Assembly: GCF_900102075.1 (NCBI RefSeq)
Contig: NZ_FNAV01000009.1
Span: 124,001 to 188,000 of the forward strand
Source: Salipiger thiooxidans
GTDB lineage: Bacteria > Pseudomonadota > Alphaproteobacteria > Rhodobacterales > Rhodobacteraceae
DNA: 64,000 nucleotides
Reading direction: 5' to 3'
Part shown: piece by piece, positions 62,744-64,000 of the stretch
How positions within the stretch are numbered: the first letter of the stretch is position 1
Layout of the letters: each line of letters begins with the position of its first letter
The notes under the pieces: model-generated
What the model saw: only the letters and a program-made list of their open reading frames with translations
What the model was told of the DNA's origin: nothing
Databases searched by the model: none
Translations under genes and position numbers: made by a program

Positions 62744-64000
62744 ATGGAACTGACCCGTAAAGATTTTCCCGAGACGTTCACCTTCGGGACGGCGACCTCG
62801 AGCTACCAGATCGAAGGCCATTCCTTCGGCGGTGCCGGGCGCACACACTGGGACGATTACGCCGACACGCCGGGCAACGTTGTGCGCGCCGAGAACGGTG
62901 CCATCGCCTGCGACCACTACCACCGCTACGCCGAGGATCTCGACCTCGTGGCCGCCGCCGGCTTCGATGCCTACCGCTTCTCGATCTCCTGGGCGCGGGT
63001 GCTGCCCGAGGGCCGCGGCGCGGTGAATGCCGAGGGGCTCGACTTCTACGACCGCCTGACCGACGCCATGCTCGAGCGCGGGCTCAAGCCCTATGCCACG
63101 CTTTACCACTGGGAACTGCCCTCGGCGCTGGCCGATCTCGGCGGCTGGCGCAACCGCGAAATCGCATCGTGGTTCGCCGAGTTCACCGAGGTCGCGATGA
63201 CCCGGCTCGGCGACCGCATGGCGACGGTCGCCCCGATCAACGAGCCGTGGTGCGTGGCGTGGCTCTCGCATTTCCTTGGCGGGCAGGCCCCGGGCCTGCG
63301 CGACATCCGCGCCGCCGCCCGCGCCATGCACCACGTGCTGCTGGCTCATGGCCGCTCGATCGAGGTGATGCGCGGGCTTGGCATGTCCGGGCTCGGCGGG
63401 GTCTTCAACCTCGAATGGGCCGAGCCAGCCGACGACAGCCCAGAGGCGCGGCTCGCGGCCGACCGCTACGACGGGCTCTACAATCTCTGGTTCATGGGCG
63501 GCGTGTTCCGCGGCGAATACCCCGCCATCGTGCTCGAAGGGCTCGAGCCGCACCTGCCCGCGGGCTGGCAGGACGACATGGGGCTGATCTCGCAGAAGCT
63601 CGACTGGTGCGGGATCAACTACTACACCCGCAAGCTGCTCGCCCCCGACCCGACGGCCCCGTGGCCGTCGCTGAAGGAGGTGCCGGGCATCCTGCCCAAG
63701 ACCTACATGGACTGGGAGATCTACCCCGAGGGCCTGTTCCGCTTCCTCACCCGCACCGCGCAGGAATACACCGGCGACCTGCCGCTCTACGTGACCGAGA
63801 ACGGCATGGCCTCGCACGACGATCCGGTCGGCGACACGGTTGAGGACGAGCACCGCATCGCCTTCATCGACGCCCACCTCGCGCAGGTGAAGCGCGCCAT
63901 CGCCAACGGCGTGCCGGTCGAGGGCTATTTCGCCTGGTCGCTGCTCGACAATTATGAATGGAGCTTCGGCTACGACAAACGCTTCGGACTGGTGCACGTC
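62744..64000 (+). CDS. GH1 beta-glucosidase (3' end cut by window)
   Basis: The 419 codons shown are open to the window edge. GH1 hallmarks are TFTFGTATSSYQIEG near the N-terminus, the acid/base Glu in APINEPWCVAW, and the nucleophile in YVTENGMAS. The substrate pocket segment WSLLDNYEWSFGYDKRFG is also present. The protein is cytosolic (no signal peptide) and would cleave beta-glucosides. The ATG at 62744 follows AGGAAAGG and comes 11 nt after aglR, so it extends the carbohydrate region. Confidence 0.95.
   Translation, partial: MELTRKDFPETFTFGTATSSYQIEGHSFGGAGRTHWDDYADTPGNVVRAENGAIACDHYHRYAEDLDLVAAAGFDAYRFSISWARVLPEGRGAVNAEGLDFYDRLTDAMLERGLKPYATLYHWELPSALADLGGWRNREIASWFAEFTEVAMTRLGDRMATVAPINEPWCVAWLSHFLGGQAPGLRDIRAAARAMHHVLLAHGRSIEVMRGLGMSGLGGVFNLEWAEPADDSPEARLAADRYDGLYNLWFMGGVFRGEYPAIVLEGLEPHLPAGWQDDMGLISQKLDWCGINYYTRKLLAPDPTAPWPSLKEVPGILPKTYMDWEIYPEGLFRFLTRTAQEYTGDLPLYVTENGMASHDDPVGDTVEDEHRIAFIDAHLAQVKRAIANGVPVEGYFAWSLLDNYEWSFGYDKRFGLVHV

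Overview
The window is high-GC chromosomal DNA from an alphaproteobacterium, most likely a marine or halophilic member of the Roseobacter group (Rhodobacteraceae). This is inferred from gene content: a usg gene next to gyrA, the divergent DUF6456/DUF6477 pair, a membrane protein of the kind labelled 'component of SufBCD complex' in that family, an HemB without zinc cysteines, and an aglEFGAK alpha-glucoside operon. Genes are densely packed with short, often ATGA-type overlaps. I see no tRNA, rRNA, CRISPR array, prophage or insertion sequence.

Layout. 1-9.9 kb: 5' part of mfd, a membrane protein, hemB, a SYLF-domain lipoprotein, an MscS-type channel, usg, gyrA and an M48 protease. 9.9-15.2 kb: a small secreted protein, thrS, then a four-gene cassette (DUF2282 peptide, DUF692/MNIO enzyme, DUF2063 partner, DoxX membrane protein) matching the recently described bufferin / gold-induced-gene copper-binding RiPP systems. 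15.2-21.3 kb: an ArsC/Spx-like protein, a cold-shock protein, divergent metR-metF, an HAD phosphatase plus glycosyltransferase pair probably making a glycosylglycerate osmolyte, and eda. 21.4-27.8 kb: DUF6456/DUF6477 pair, an MttB-superfamily methyltransferase without pyrrolysine, and two DUF2270 membrane paralogues flanking a delta-class carbonic anhydrase. 27.8-37.0 kb: guaA, a DMT exporter, a FadL-type porin, a P-loop protein, metA, a hydrolase, ppk2 and a TetR regulator. 37.1-44.5 kb: a sulfotransferase, rplM-rpsI, a MocR regulator divergent from a DUF1127 gene, a thioesterase, a crotonase-like protein, an RcnB-like protein and a purine permease. 44.8-54.8 kb: uvrA, a small exported protein and a complete thiCOSGEFD operon behind a TPP riboswitch. 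55-64 kb: the aglEFGAK operon with divergent aglR and the start of a GH1 beta-glucosidase cut by the window end.

How the genes work together. thiC supplies the HMP pyrimidine of thiamine, thiO/S/G/F the thiazole, thiD phosphorylates HMP and thiE joins the halves. The agl genes import and hydrolyse alpha-glucosides under AglR, with palindromic operators in the aglE-aglR gap. metA, metF and metR belong to methionine synthesis; MetA carries Glu at the position that predicts acetyl-CoA rather than succinyl-CoA use. The bufferin-like cassette has a 9-bp hairpin between precursor and enzyme genes, consistent with making more peptide than enzyme.

The strongest candidates for follow-up are the bufferin-type cassette with its two hairpins, the DUF2270-carbonic anhydrase-DUF2270 cassette, a dispersed repeat shared between 9.0 kb and 44.7 kb, and a possible RNA pseudoknot just before metA.
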